Below are positions 42,126-52,300 of a stretch of 64,000 nt of DNA, one piece after another. The notes below the pieces were generated by a model that saw nothing but the letters and a program-made list of their open reading frames with translations, was not told where the DNA came from and searched no databases. Position 1 is the stretch's first letter. The number at the start of each line of letters is the position of its first letter. A program made the position numbers and the translations under genes. Where the stretch lies: assembly GCA_019638255.1 (NCBI GenBank), contig JAHBUD010000003.1, positions 1 through 64,000 of the forward strand. The letters run 5' to 3'. The DNA comes from Cyclobacteriaceae bacterium (GTDB lineage Bacteria > Bacteroidota > Bacteroidia > Cytophagales > Cyclobacteriaceae).

Positions 42126-43274
42126 ATGATAGCTCGAAAAATTGAATCCCATATCAGGGCGTTGTTCAAGCATTTTCCAGTTGTGTTTGTAACCGGGCCA
42201 AGACAATCGGGAAAGACTACACTTGTGCGGGCACTTTTTAAACACCTGCCGTATGTTTTATTGGAAACCCCTGAATCAAGACAACTTGCGCGAGAAGATC
42301 CGAAAGCTTTTTTAGCCAACTATCCTTCTGGTGCTATTCTGGATGAAGTGCAGAATGTGCCGGATTTGTTTTCATACTTACAGGGAATAGTTGATGACAA
42401 TCGTGACGTACGGTTTGTACTCACAGGCTCTCAAAATTTTCTGCTCAACGAACGGATCAGCCAGTCACTAGCCGGACGAGCCGGCATATGTTCATTGTTG
42501 CCTCTTACGATAGGCGAATTAAAACACGGGAATCTTACGGTTGAAGAATACTTGTTTAAGGGTTTCTATCCTGAGCTTTATAACAGAAGCATTCCCGAAG
42601 AATTATTTTACCCATCCTATATTCAAACGTACCTTGAACGTGATGTCCGTACACTAAAGAATGTAGGCGATATTGCACAGTTTTCACTTTTCCTTAAACT
42701 ATGTGCTGGTCGTATTGGCCAGGTACTCAATTTAAGTTCACTTGCCAATGATGCGGGAGTTTCTGTGAACACGGCTAAAGGATGGCTTTCTGTACTGGAG
42801 GCAAGCTACCTGGTGTATCGACTTCAGCCACATTATAAAAATTTCAACAAACGACTTATTAAATCTCCGAAACTGTATTTCACAGATACTGGCCTGGTGT
42901 GCAATCTTTTAGGAATACGAAAAGCTGATGAAATCCGAAACCATTTTGCAGTAGGTCACTTGTTTGAGAATTTTGTGATAATGGAGTGCTACAAACAAAG
43001 GCTGAACAAAGGTATTCGTGATGGGCTCTATTATTGGAAAGACAACAAGGGAACAGAAATTGATTTGCTGGTTGAAAATGGAGCGGATACGTTGGCGGTA
43101 GAAATCAAAGCTGGCAAGACTTTTACGCCAGATTTTTTTAAAAACCTAAGATACTGGAGTGATTTGAGTAATGTATCCGGAAAAAACTGTAAAGTCGTTT
43201 ATGGAGGTGAATCAGTGCAAACATTGCCTTATGGAGAGTTGAGAAGTTGGAATACTATAAGTGATTTCTTCTAA
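42126..43274 (+). CDS. AAA-family ATPase with a DUF4143 C-terminal domain
   Basis: The 382-residue protein starts with an AAA_14 domain: Walker A TGPRQSGKTTL, Walker B GAILDEVQNVPDLF, and LTGSQNFLL as the sensor region. The C-terminal DUF4143 domain includes a nuclease-like pattern, KGTEIDLLVENG and LAVEIKAGKTF, which resembles the D-ExK residues of PD-(D/E)xK enzymes. Such singletons are common in Bacteroidota and have no settled function. A palindrome precedes it. No partner gene is evident. Confidence 0.85.
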   Translation: MIARKIESHIRALFKHFPVVFVTGPRQSGKTTLVRALFKHLPYVLLETPESRQLAREDPKAFLANYPSGAILDEVQNVPDLFSYLQGIVDDNRDVRFVLTGSQNFLLNERISQSLAGRAGICSLLPLTIGELKHGNLTVEEYLFKGFYPELYNRSIPEELFYPSYIQTYLERDVRTLKNVGDIAQFSLFLKLCAGRIGQVLNLSSLANDAGVSVNTAKGWLSVLEASYLVYRLQPHYKNFNKRLIKSPKLYFTDTGLVCNLLGIRKADEIRNHFAVGHLFENFVIMECYKQRLNKGIRDGLYYWKDNKGTEIDLLVENGADTLAVEIKAGKTFTPDFFKNLRYWSDLSNVSGKNCKVVYGGESVQTLPYGELRSWNTISDFF

Positions 43275-43295
43275 ACTATCTGTAGTGCTTTGTGT

Positions 43296-43802
43296 TCATG
43301 CGCTTTTGATAACACCCTTTTGAGGATGAATTCTTACTTCAAAAAATTGAGTGGCAAAGGTTGTAAGCCGGTTGCCGATAAATTGTGCTTCAGCTTCATG
43401 CGGATAAAACACCGTAAGCTCCAGCACACCCATGATGAAATTTTTGTGTTGCGAAAACTGCTTCACCCATTTTTTGAAAGCCTCCGTCCACTCCCGGCAG
43501 TAACGGTCGTAGGGCTCTTCGCCTGAGAAGATAAACTCCAACTGGTTGTCGTGGTAATGCCGGAATCGGAAAATACCGGCCAGTGTAATGTAAAAATCCT
43601 GGAGTCTACTGAAGTCGTGGATTTCATGCTGCTGGATACGGTTAACCGTTTCATCCACCAGACCCAACGGATTATGCTGCAGCATATACTGCACTTTAAC
43701 ATAGTCTACCAGGTATTCAAGAAGGGAATCGGCCACCGACAATTGTGCCTGTTCTAAAATATAATTCTTGTCTAACGGAAAGAATTTGCGCACCACGGGC
43801 AT
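43296..43802 (-). CDS. Conserved hypothetical protein
   Basis: I do not recognise a domain. The 168-residue soluble protein starts MPVVRKFFPLDKNYIL, is rich in aromatic residues and mixed charges, and has an FIFSGEEPYDRYCREW segment. No signal peptide, membrane helix or metal motif stands out. It converges with the AAA ATPase gene (21 bp apart); nothing links the two. Coding is supported by an uninterrupted frame in AT-moderate sequence and lack of a better overlapping frame. Confidence 0.6.
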   Translation of the reverse strand: MPVVRKFFPLDKNYILEQAQLSVADSLLEYLVDYVKVQYMLQHNPLGLVDETVNRIQQHEIHDFSRLQDFYITLAGIFRFRHYHDNQLEFIFSGEEPYDRYCREWTEAFKKWVKQFSQHKNFIMGVLELTVFYPHEAEAQFIGNRLTTFATQFFEVRIHPQKGVIKSA

Positions 43803-43831
43803 AAAGGTTTCACAAAGATAGTTAATTCAAA

Positions 43832-43892
43832 GTTCAAAATTCAACATTTAACAATCCTGAACATTAACAACATTGGATACTGAATTTTGAAC
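43832..43892. repeat. 12-bp perfect inverted repeat in an intergenic gap
   Basis: GTTCAAAATTCA (43832-43843) is repeated as its reverse complement at 43881-43892, 37 bp apart. The gap between the hypothetical gene and the NTF2-like gene is otherwise AT-rich and shows no frame. It could be a decayed small mobile element or simple AT-rich sequence. Confidence 0.45.
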
Positions 43893-43927
43893 CTTTAAAT
43901 CTTGATTCAGAATAGATGCTGGGTTAT

Positions 43928-44437
43928 TTAGAAGCTTTTTGTTGCGAGCCTCCACCCGAATAATTCCTTTATCCACATGTGGGTGTACTTCTGTTCAACC
44001 TGTGTGTCAACGCTGCTGCCTTCCTTAACCTGTACAGCGTATTCTATTCCTGAAACATAGGCATGATCACCAGTAACCAGAATTTTTTCTATCCTACGAT
44101 GTAAGGATAGGTAATGAGGCAATGGATTGTGATCGTGGTGTACTTCGTTGTGGGATTCAATAAGCGTAAAATCCTGCAACCAGATATTTTTCAAAGCAGT
44201 AGTATCTCTATTAAGCAATGCCTTTATCTCTCCCGACTCGGCCCTGGCCAATTGTTCTTCAAGCTGCGTTAACGAAATGTTTAAGGTTTCAACAATAACT
44301 TCGTCAACCCTAATCCACTTTTTTCTTTTATCCGGCTGCAGTTGATGTGGTTCCTTTTCTTGAACAAATACTGTATTTATCAGCAAGATCGATAATGATA
44401 CGGTTAATGCAATTTTTAAGATGAACCAATTCAACAT
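43928..44437 (-). CDS. NTF2-like (DUF4440-type) exported or anchored protein
   Basis: The 169-residue protein has an N-terminal hydrophobic segment (ILKIALTVSLSILLINTVF) that is a signal peptide or anchor. Residues about 58-169 fit the NTF2/SnoaL-like fold: LEEQLARAESGEIKALL, LKNIWLQDFTLIES, then strands ending TQVEQKYTHMWIKELFGWRL. These small cone folds bind ligands or act as enzymes; no catalytic residue can be assigned. It is 15 bp downstream of the glutamate-synthase-like gene. Confidence 0.7.
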   Translation of the reverse strand: MLNWFILKIALTVSLSILLINTVFVQEKEPHQLQPDKRKKWIRVDEVIVETLNISLTQLEEQLARAESGEIKALLNRDTTALKNIWLQDFTLIESHNEVHHDHNPLPHYLSLHRRIEKILVTGDHAYVSGIEYAVQVKEGSSVDTQVEQKYTHMWIKELFGWRLATKSF

Positions 44438-44452
44438 GATGGTTTGTCTTTG

Positions 44453-46042
44453 CTACGTTCCAAAACTCTCCGCCTTCGCCTGGTTTAAATAATAATCAAA
44501 CTCAATCGGTGAATCGGCCTTGTCGAGAAGACACCCTGTAGGAATAGGCGGATAAATTTCTGCATAGGTTTTCACCATGTTCATAAACACCCTGCGGTAA
44601 ACGTGGGTGCGGTTAATTTTTTCAGCGCTATCCAATCCTGTGGAGGAAAGTAATTCAACAAAACTATCCACCGTGTGCTTGTGGTAATTGGCAACGCGCA
44701 CTTTCTTATCTTCCACCACCAAACCTTTAGCGAAGTAAGGATCTTGGGTAGCCACACCCACCGGGCAGGTGTTTTTGTTACACTCCAACGCCTGTATACA
44801 TCCTAGCGCCATCATCATGGCGCGTGCGCAGTTGGTAAAGTCGGCACCGAGGGCCATAGCGCGGAAGATGTGGAAGCCGGAAAGAATTTTTCCTGAGCAA
44901 TCCAGTTTAATATGTTCGCGAATACCGAAGCCACGCAAAGCATCATCGGCAAAGGCAACGGCATCCAGTAAGGGCATGCCTACAAAGTTGGTAAACTCAG
45001 GTGGCGCAGCGCCTGTTCCTCCTTCGCCACCATCAATGGTAATGAAGTCGGGGTAGATGTTGAGCTGCACCATGGCCTTGCAGATGCCCAGGAATTCACT
45101 TTTTCTTCCGATGCATAGTTTAAAACCTATCGGCTTTCCATCGGAGAGTTCGCGTAGTTGTTTTACAAATTCAATCAAACCAATGGGCGTGCCGAATGCA
45201 CTATGAAACGGTGGCGAGAAAACAGTGGTGCCCGGTGTAACGCCACGAATCGCTGCAATCTCGGGTGTGTTTTTCTTGGCCGGTAAAATTCCGCCATGTC
45301 CGGGCTTGGCACCTTGCGAAAGTTTTATTTCAATCATTTTTACTTCAGGCCGTGTAGCGTTTTTTCGAAAGGCTTCCGGTGAAAAGTTTCCAGCTTCATC
45401 GCGGGCGCCAAAATAACCGGTACCGATTTGCCAGATCAGGTCGCCACCGTATTTAAGGTGGTGCGGACTAATACCACCTTCGCCTGTATTATGCGCGAAA
45501 CCGCCAATCCTGGCGCCTGCATTCAAGGCTTCAACAGCATTGCCACTCAATGAACCAAAGCTCATAGCCGATACATTAAGAATGCTGGCAGAGTAGGGTT
45601 GTTTGCAGTCTTTGTTTCCCACGAGTACTCTCGGACTGTGATCTAATTTGTGATGATCCAACGGAGTAACGGAGTGGGTAATCCATTCATAACCTTCGGC
45701 ATACACATCCAACTGTGTTCCGAAGGGAACAGTATCCAATTGTTTTTTAGCTCGCTGATAGATTACTGACCGGTCAATCCGGTTGATTGGGGCACCATCG
45801 GTATCCGATTCTACAAAGTATTGCTGGATTTTCGGGCGAAGATCTTCGAACACGTAACGCAACCGTCCGGCCAATGGAAAATTGCGCTTTAAGGATTGTC
45901 GCTTTTGCACCATATCAACCACACCCATGTAAATAATCGGGCCGATGAGTATGAAAGCAAAAAGGGCATCAATCCAGAAATAAGCCCAAACCAGAATTAG
46001 GGCAGTAACTGCAATGCTGCTCAGGATGAAGATCTTTCTCAT
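44453..46042 (-). CDS. FMN-binding glutamate synthase family protein, membrane-anchored
   Basis: The 529-residue protein has one or two N-terminal membrane segments (about residues 4-45) and then the GltB central/FMN domain: SAMSFGSLSGNAVEAL, MIEIKLSQGAKPGHGG, TIDGGEGGTGAAP, and the Fe-S Cys cluster in CNKNTCPVGVATQDP. It lacks the glutaminase and GXGXG domains of full glutamate synthase, so it is one of the short glutamate synthase-related enzymes whose reaction is unclear. The NTF2-like gene follows on the same strand. Confidence 0.85.
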   Translation of the reverse strand: MRKIFILSSIAVTALILVWAYFWIDALFAFILIGPIIYMGVVDMVQKRQSLKRNFPLAGRLRYVFEDLRPKIQQYFVESDTDGAPINRIDRSVIYQRAKKQLDTVPFGTQLDVYAEGYEWITHSVTPLDHHKLDHSPRVLVGNKDCKQPYSASILNVSAMSFGSLSGNAVEALNAGARIGGFAHNTGEGGISPHHLKYGGDLIWQIGTGYFGARDEAGNFSPEAFRKNATRPEVKMIEIKLSQGAKPGHGGILPAKKNTPEIAAIRGVTPGTTVFSPPFHSAFGTPIGLIEFVKQLRELSDGKPIGFKLCIGRKSEFLGICKAMVQLNIYPDFITIDGGEGGTGAAPPEFTNFVGMPLLDAVAFADDALRGFGIREHIKLDCSGKILSGFHIFRAMALGADFTNCARAMMMALGCIQALECNKNTCPVGVATQDPYFAKGLVVEDKKVRVANYHKHTVDSFVELLSSTGLDSAEKINRTHVYRRVFMNMVKTYAEIYPPIPTGCLLDKADSPIEFDYYLNQAKAESFGT

Positions 46043-46135
46043 AGGGTTTTTTTAGTGACTGAGGCAATCAAGATAACGGGTACATAGGAAAACCGCAAGC
46101 CGGTGATTATCTTTCGTATACCTAAGTCCATTTAT

Positions 46136-46591
46136 ATGGTAAAGAAAATAGTTACAGTTGTGCTACTGAGCTTAGTAGTTATGCAGCTTCTCCAACCCGC
46201 AAAAAACAAATCTGAAGGCCTTGATGAAAATGATATTTCATTTACCTACGAAATGCCCGAGGAAGTTCATGCGATCCTGATTAAGAAATGTTACGATTGC
46301 CACAGCAACAATACACACTACCCCTGGTATGCGCATGTTCAACCTGTTGGTTGGTGGCTGGCTTCGCACATCAGTGAGGGCAAAAAGCACCTTGACTTTT
46401 CATCTTTTAAAACTTATCCTGAGAAGAAGGCCAACCATAAATTGGAGGAACTCTCAGAAGCGGTTACCGATGGATGGATGCCCCTTGAGACCTATGTTTG
46501 GTTGCATCGCGATGCAAAAGTAACGCCTAAGGAAACCCGCCTCATCAACGATTGGATTGCTTCGTTAGGCGTACCCATCAAAATAAATTGA
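46136..46591 (+). CDS. Haem-binding domain protein (c-type CxxCH)
   Basis: A 151-residue protein with an N-terminal signal anchor (KKIVTVVLLSLVVMQLL) and a single CxxCH haem site in KKCYDCHSNNTHYPWYAHV, matching the Haem_bd family, which often carries a Met/His partner nearby. It should be periplasmic and may act in electron transfer. The start is ATG 46136 rather than ATG 46103, because it gives a clean signal anchor. Convergent with the peptidase gene, 10 bp apart. Confidence 0.82.
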   Translation: MVKKIVTVVLLSLVVMQLLQPAKNKSEGLDENDISFTYEMPEEVHAILIKKCYDCHSNNTHYPWYAHVQPVGWWLASHISEGKKHLDFSSFKTYPEKKANHKLEELSEAVTDGWMPLETYVWLHRDAKVTPKETRLINDWIASLGVPIKIN

Positions 46592-46601
46592 CTAAACTTT
46601 T

Positions 46602-49175
46602 TTATCGGTCTCTGCCTGCACCAGGATTAATGGTGTGTCCGTAAAAAATTGCATTCATCAGCATTTTGTTTGAGCCAAACCAAAATGCGCGGAACGCAAG
46701 GTTTTCTGTAAAGCCAATCACACGGCCTTGTCCAATAGATGAACTTCCAGTAAAAGAAGCGTTCTTCAGTTTGTCCAAACTACCCTTGGTAATGTATCCG
46801 CTCAATAAAGGGTTTGCTGTAAACACACCCGGATTTCCAAATGCATTCTTTGAGCGTTCCATAAACAATGCACCGCTTTTGAAAACCGGGAGTCGCGAAT
46901 GGGTATATCCATAAAACAATGGATGCGACAAGTCGGCTTGTATTTCAAAAATGGCACCACTCAACGCTTCAGCCCCTGCTGAAAACGCAATGTCGGCATA
47001 AGGTTTAGGCTTAGCGGGTTCATCTTTTTTGTCGTCTTTCTTCATATCAAATTTTCCTAGGCCTGAAGCGTTTAACCAGGTGAGCGCAGTTTTAAGTCCA
47101 ATGATAACACCACCATTCTGCACCCAAGTCCTTAGTCGTTCTTTAGCAGCATCCGATAAGCCGCTGTACGACCCAGTGCTAAGAATTAATGTATTGTATT
47201 TATCGTAGTTAATCCGGTTAAAGACATCTACCGGCACAAGACTAACAGGAATGTGAAACCGTGTATCAAGCAAATGCCAGATTTCACCGGCATCCAGCGG
47301 ACTAACACCATCGCCAACCAGCATGGCAATTTTAGGTTCGCGAAGGGTAGCGAAATTATTACTGCCAAGGCTTAGCCCTTTGTAGTCTAGCCCGGTAGTA
47401 AAGGCATAAACATCAACACCATCTTCCGTAGTAATTTCTTTTATGAGATATTCAATCAACTCAACCGGTTTTTCCTGAATGCCCAACGGAATGAGTATTG
47501 AACCGGCAGAAAACTTTTTGCCATTTGAATGATTGAATTCTCCATTGGCAACCTTTACGCGAATGCCCTTGCTCAGTAACCGGTACAACGCCCGCGGAGC
47601 ATAATAGCCATAACTTTCGAATACATAAGCGTAATCACTGCTGCCTCCAATAATTTTGCCGTTGGGTTTTTTAGCTTGATTGAACCGCTCACCCAACAAC
47701 GATGTAGGTGATGTTTTAATTTCATCATAATCCAATGCAAACGCAAGGGGGAGTGTCCAGCTTGAGATATCATAAAAGAGACTGTCTTGAAATGAGGTAC
47801 GCTTCTCAAACATCGACTTGATTAACCTGTATTGTTTTTGATTCAAAGGAACGATGTAGTTTCCATCGCTATCGTAGCGTTTTCCGTTGATGGTTTGATT
47901 GGTGGCAAGTTGGTAAACCTCAATATCATGCCGGGCAATGATTTCTGCCAAGTGATAACTTCTGTACTTATCCAGGTTGGAACCAAACACATAGGCTTTA
48001 ACCGGATCTTTGGCAGCTTCTGACAAATTGTTCTTAAAGAAGTCGCGTTGATAAGCTAGTAGTTCTTCACGCATTGACTGGGCAGCTTCAAGTGTTGAAA
48101 GGGCTGTAACAAACTGGTTACGAATGGTGAAGGGAAAAGTAAGTACTCCGTTAATGCTTTCCTGCGCATGTCCTCGCGAGCTGGCCTGTTCAAACAAAAT
48201 ACCAATTGCGCCTTGCACATCCGGGAAGGTTGAACCTTTGCCGTAGTAAAAGTCATCGAAGCCCTCCTGTGTATAATAGAGTGATCCTATTTTATCCAAC
48301 GCCTTGGCATGGTACTCACCGATTTTGCGGGTTAGCGTCAGGTTGCGTTCAGGTGTTAGCGGGTGGTTTCGTGAGGGTACACCCGGTTGAAAGAAGAAGG
48401 TAGCATTTGTTCCCATTTCGTGATGGTCGGTAAGCATGTTGGGCTTCCACAGGTGGAATTGTTTTATCCTTGCCTGGCTTTCGGGTAGTTGTGCCACCAG
48501 CCAATCGCGGTTCATGTCGAACCAATAGTGGTTAAACCGGCCACCCGGCCATGCTTCATTGTGCTCGGTGTCGTTAGGATCCGTTGAAATCTGTTTGCTT
48601 TTTCGGGAGTTCACCCAACTGGAGAAGCGCTGCAGTCCATCAGGGTTGAAACTGGGGTCAAAAAGAATAACAACCTCATCAAGCAGTTTATCCATGGCAA
48701 CTCCTTGTGCAGCAGCAAGGTGGTAGGCCACAGCCAGTGCAGCATTGCTTCCGCTGGCCTCGTTGCCGTGGATGCTAAAGCCCATGTACACCACATTGGG
48801 CATATTTTTTATGTCGAGATTTCCCGATTTCAAAGGATCGGTAAGCGCAACATGTTGCTGACGGATTTCCTCCAGGCGCTGGTGGTTTTTGGGTGAAGTA
48901 ATGGTAAGCAGCAGGAGCGGCCGGGTTTCATACGTGCGGCCTGTTTCCTGAATGCTGATCCGATCGGAGGCATTGGCCACGGCATACATGTAGTTCACCA
49001 GCCTGTCGTGGGTAATGTGCCACTCGCCTACCTCATGCCCGATAATGGATTTTGGAGTGGGCACGTTCGGGTTGTAAGCAACCCCTTCGGGCAGGTAATA
49101 CGACAGGTCGGGTTGAGCGTTTAAGGGTGGGGCAATCAGCACCAGGAGTACCAAGGCTATGTTCACAAGCTTCAT
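46602..49175 (-). CDS. Exported M14-family zinc carboxypeptidase with a C-terminal amidotransferase-like domain
   Basis: The 857-residue protein has a signal peptide (KLVNIALVLLVLIAPPLNAQ). The M14 domain follows: GFSIHGNEASGSNAAL supplies HxxE, TDHHEMGTNATFFFQPG the later His, and GILFEQASSRG the catalytic Glu. A C-terminal part (about residues 600-780) resembles a class I glutamine-amidotransferase-like fold (IAMLVGDGVSPLDAGEIWHL; NTLILSTGSYSGL). An ATG at 49232 is in frame but would put extra residues before the signal peptide, so ATG 49175 is used. Likely a periplasmic or secreted peptidase. Confidence 0.85.
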   Translation of the reverse strand: MKLVNIALVLLVLIAPPLNAQPDLSYYLPEGVAYNPNVPTPKSIIGHEVGEWHITHDRLVNYMYAVANASDRISIQETGRTYETRPLLLLTITSPKNHQRLEEIRQQHVALTDPLKSGNLDIKNMPNVVYMGFSIHGNEASGSNAALAVAYHLAAAQGVAMDKLLDEVVILFDPSFNPDGLQRFSSWVNSRKSKQISTDPNDTEHNEAWPGGRFNHYWFDMNRDWLVAQLPESQARIKQFHLWKPNMLTDHHEMGTNATFFFQPGVPSRNHPLTPERNLTLTRKIGEYHAKALDKIGSLYYTQEGFDDFYYGKGSTFPDVQGAIGILFEQASSRGHAQESINGVLTFPFTIRNQFVTALSTLEAAQSMREELLAYQRDFFKNNLSEAAKDPVKAYVFGSNLDKYRSYHLAEIIARHDIEVYQLATNQTINGKRYDSDGNYIVPLNQKQYRLIKSMFEKRTSFQDSLFYDISSWTLPLAFALDYDEIKTSPTSLLGERFNQAKKPNGKIIGGSSDYAYVFESYGYYAPRALYRLLSKGIRVKVANGEFNHSNGKKFSAGSILIPLGIQEKPVELIEYLIKEITTEDGVDVYAFTTGLDYKGLSLGSNNFATLREPKIAMLVGDGVSPLDAGEIWHLLDTRFHIPVSLVPVDVFNRINYDKYNTLILSTGSYSGLSDAAKERLRTWVQNGGVIIGLKTALTWLNASGLGKFDMKKDDKKDEPAKPKPYADIAFSAGAEALSGAIFEIQADLSHPLFYGYTHSRLPVFKSGALFMERSKNAFGNPGVFTANPLLSGYITKGSLDKLKNASFTGSSSIGQGRVIGFTENLAFRAFWFGSNKMLMNAIFYGHTINPGAGRDR

Positions 49176-49333
49176 ACAATTTAGGTTTATCGATTGAAAT
49201 AGGGTAAAGGATTGATTTTTACCAACTTTCAACAGTACATTTTTATGAGTGGCACCGGCAACTGTTAATTAATTGTGAATAAAATTGTTGAAAGATTTAA
49301 AGGGTAATTAAAACCACATCTGACAAAACGGGA

Positions 49334-49341
49334 TATTTTTG
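49334..49341 (+). promoter_or_regulatory. Candidate -7 box of the TonB-dependent receptor
   Basis: TATTTTTG matches TAnnTTTG and lies 33 bp before the ATG. No matching -33 element was found at the usual distance. The rest of the 199-bp gap 49176-49374 shows nothing I can support. Confidence 0.4.
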
Positions 49342-49374
49342 TTGCCCTATACTAACAACTTAAACCCATAATTT

Positions 49375-52300
49375 ATGAGGAGAATTTTACTGTTATTCAG
49401 CTTTGTGTCTGTAGCCTTTGCTGGCTTTTCGCAAGGCGTAACCACATCATCAGTTACTGGTGTGGTGAGAGAGCAGGGTGGAACAACTATTCCAGGTGCG
49501 AATATTGTTGCCACACACGAGCCTTCCGGAACAGTTTACGGTACTGTTTCGCTTGCCGATGGACGCTTCAATTTACCTAACATGAGGGTGGGTGGTCCAT
49601 ACAATGTGAAGATTACATTTATTGGGTATGCCGAGCTGCAGTACACCAATATTTTTCTCAAGATTGGTGAGCCCTATGTAATCACTGCGGCCATGGTGGA
49701 AGAAGGTACTCAATTACAGGAAATCATTGTTTCCGGTGTGCAAGATAGGATCATGAATAGTGATCGTAACGGTGCGGTAACAACTATCGGTACGCGTGAG
49801 ATTCTCACCATGCCAACTATATCCCGTAGTATCAATGATATGACCCGTATGACACCACAGGCCTCATCAACCAGCAATGGAGCCATTGGCGGTGGTAACT
49901 ATCGTCAAAACTATATTACCGTTGATGGATCTGATTTCAATAACACGTTTGGAATCGGAACCAACCTCCCGGCCAACGGTTCTCCTATTTCGTTGGATGC
50001 CATTGCTGAAATATCAGTAAGCATTACTCCTTATGACATTCGCAACTCCGGCTTTATAGGTAGTGCTGTAAATGCAGTAACCCGCTCGGGCGCAAACGAT
50101 TTTTCAGGATCGGCCTATGCATTTTGGAGAAACCAAAACAACCAGGGTGACCAGGTGGCCAACAATGACCCCCTGCCAAGACAGCCCCTTAGCTACAACA
50201 CTTATGGATTTAGATTAGGAGGTCCTATCATCAAGAACAAGTTGTTTTTCTTCATCAATGCTGAAACGGAAAATTCTGTACGTCCCGGTCAGACTCAATT
50301 TGCAGCTACGCCACAAGCACCTTTTGGCAGCTCGCCAAACATCAGCCGCCCTACACGCACTGAGCTTGATGACATTAGCCAATTCCTTCGCGAGAACTAC
50401 GGTTATGAAACCGGCCCTTACGACAACTATGATTTCGAAGCGCAAAACACACGCTTTGTAGCACGCCTTGATTGGAACATCAATCAAAACCACAAATTCA
50501 ATATTCGCTACAGCCAGGTAGAAAGCAAGGATCCTCGCTTTATCAGCGGCTCTACTACTGGTACAGGATTTTTCTATGCTGCTGGTGCAGGCCGTACAAA
50601 CAACAATGCCCTTTGGTTCAGTAATTCGAATTACTTCCAGGAAGCAAACTTCTATTCTCTGGCAGCAGAGTTAAACTCGTTGTTTGCCAACAAGTTTGCC
50701 AACACACTACGCGCTACATACACAAATCAGAATGACCCAAGAAGTACAGGCGGCTCTGATTTTCCACTGGTCGATATTATGAAAGATGGTTCTCCTTTTA
50801 CTTCTTTTGGATATGAGCCGTTTTCATTTGGAAACCTGCGTGATGTATCCTCAATATCTATTGTGGATTTTGTGAGCTGGACTACCGGTAAGCACAACAT
50901 TACGGCAGGTGTGCAACTGGATATTCAGGATACAAAAAATGGTTTTCAACGTTTTGGAACTGGCTTGTATCGGTTCAACTCATGGGATGATTTTGTGAAT
51001 GGAGAACTTCCTACTGATTATGCTATCACCTATTCATTGCTACCGAATTTTGAACAGGCTTTCCCTACCATTAAGTTTGTGCAGTACTCAGCCTATGCAC
51101 AAGATGAATTTTCAGTTAACGACAAATTGAAATTAACGGCTGGTTTGCGGGTAGATTTACCAACTTTTCCTAGTGTTCCTGAAATCAAAACTCATCCCCT
51201 GGCAGCAGGTTTAACTTTTGCTGAAGGAAGGAAATTTGATACCGGTGTATTGCCAGAGGTAAGACCGCTTTGGTCACCACGAATTGGTTTTAACTGGGAT
51301 GCACTTGGCGATCGTTCGCTACAGGTTCGTGGTGGAACAGGAATTTTTACCGGCAGGGTTCCAACAGTTTGGCTAGTATCGCAATCCGGAGATGCAGGAT
51401 TGCTTCAATTAACTCAGAATTTCAACGGTCAGGCCAACGTACCGGGACCTTTTCAGGTAGCCCCATATCGTCCGGCAACACCTCCTGCAGCAGGAACTAC
51501 ACTGCCTGCTACCATGAGTGCTATTGATCCTGGGTTCAGGTTTCCTCAAACCTGGAAAACCAGCGTTGCAGTTGATAAGCGTCTGCCTGCAGGATTTATT
51601 GCAAGTATTGAGGCCATCTATAATAAAGACCTGAATATTGCGCAAGGAAAAAATTACAACCTGGTAAATCCAACAAACTTGTCAATTTCTGATGCCAATG
51701 GAGCTTATCCGGATACACGCCCTATCTATCCTGTTAACAACAATCAGAAATTTATTAACTACCTGAATAATCAAGGATTACCAAATCAAAATAATGCTGA
51801 TAATACACCCGGTAATGCAGCCTTTAACCCGGTAACGCTGGGTAATTCCAACAGGGGTCATTATTGGTCTCTTACGGCTAAGTTAGATAGACAATTCAAC
51901 AACAATTTTTCAGCTTTTGTAGCGTATACACGTAGTGAGGCAAATGTTCTTTACGATGGTGTAGGCGATCAGCTTTTCAACACATGGTCATTGACACCGA
52001 TTGTAGGCCAGGCAAACAACCCTGAAATGAGTTATGCGGGTTATGTTGTGCCTGATCGCTTTGTGGCTGCCGTAACTTACCGTAAAGAGTACCTTAAAAA
52101 ACTGGCCTCAAGCATTTCATTATTCTATGAAGGGTCAATCCAGGGAAGATTCTCATATACTTATGGTGCTGATTTTAATCGTGATGGTGTAAATGGTAAC
52201 GATTTGATTTATGTACCGAGAGATCCATCTGAAATTATATTTACAAACTTCACGTATAGTGGAGTAGTGTATACAGCTCAACAACAAAGCGACTTGTTCT

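Noticed and set aside
42126..43274. Part of a defence or toxin-antitoxin system
   Set aside because: The AAA/DUF4143 gene has no partner gene, and nothing else in the region resembles a defence island.
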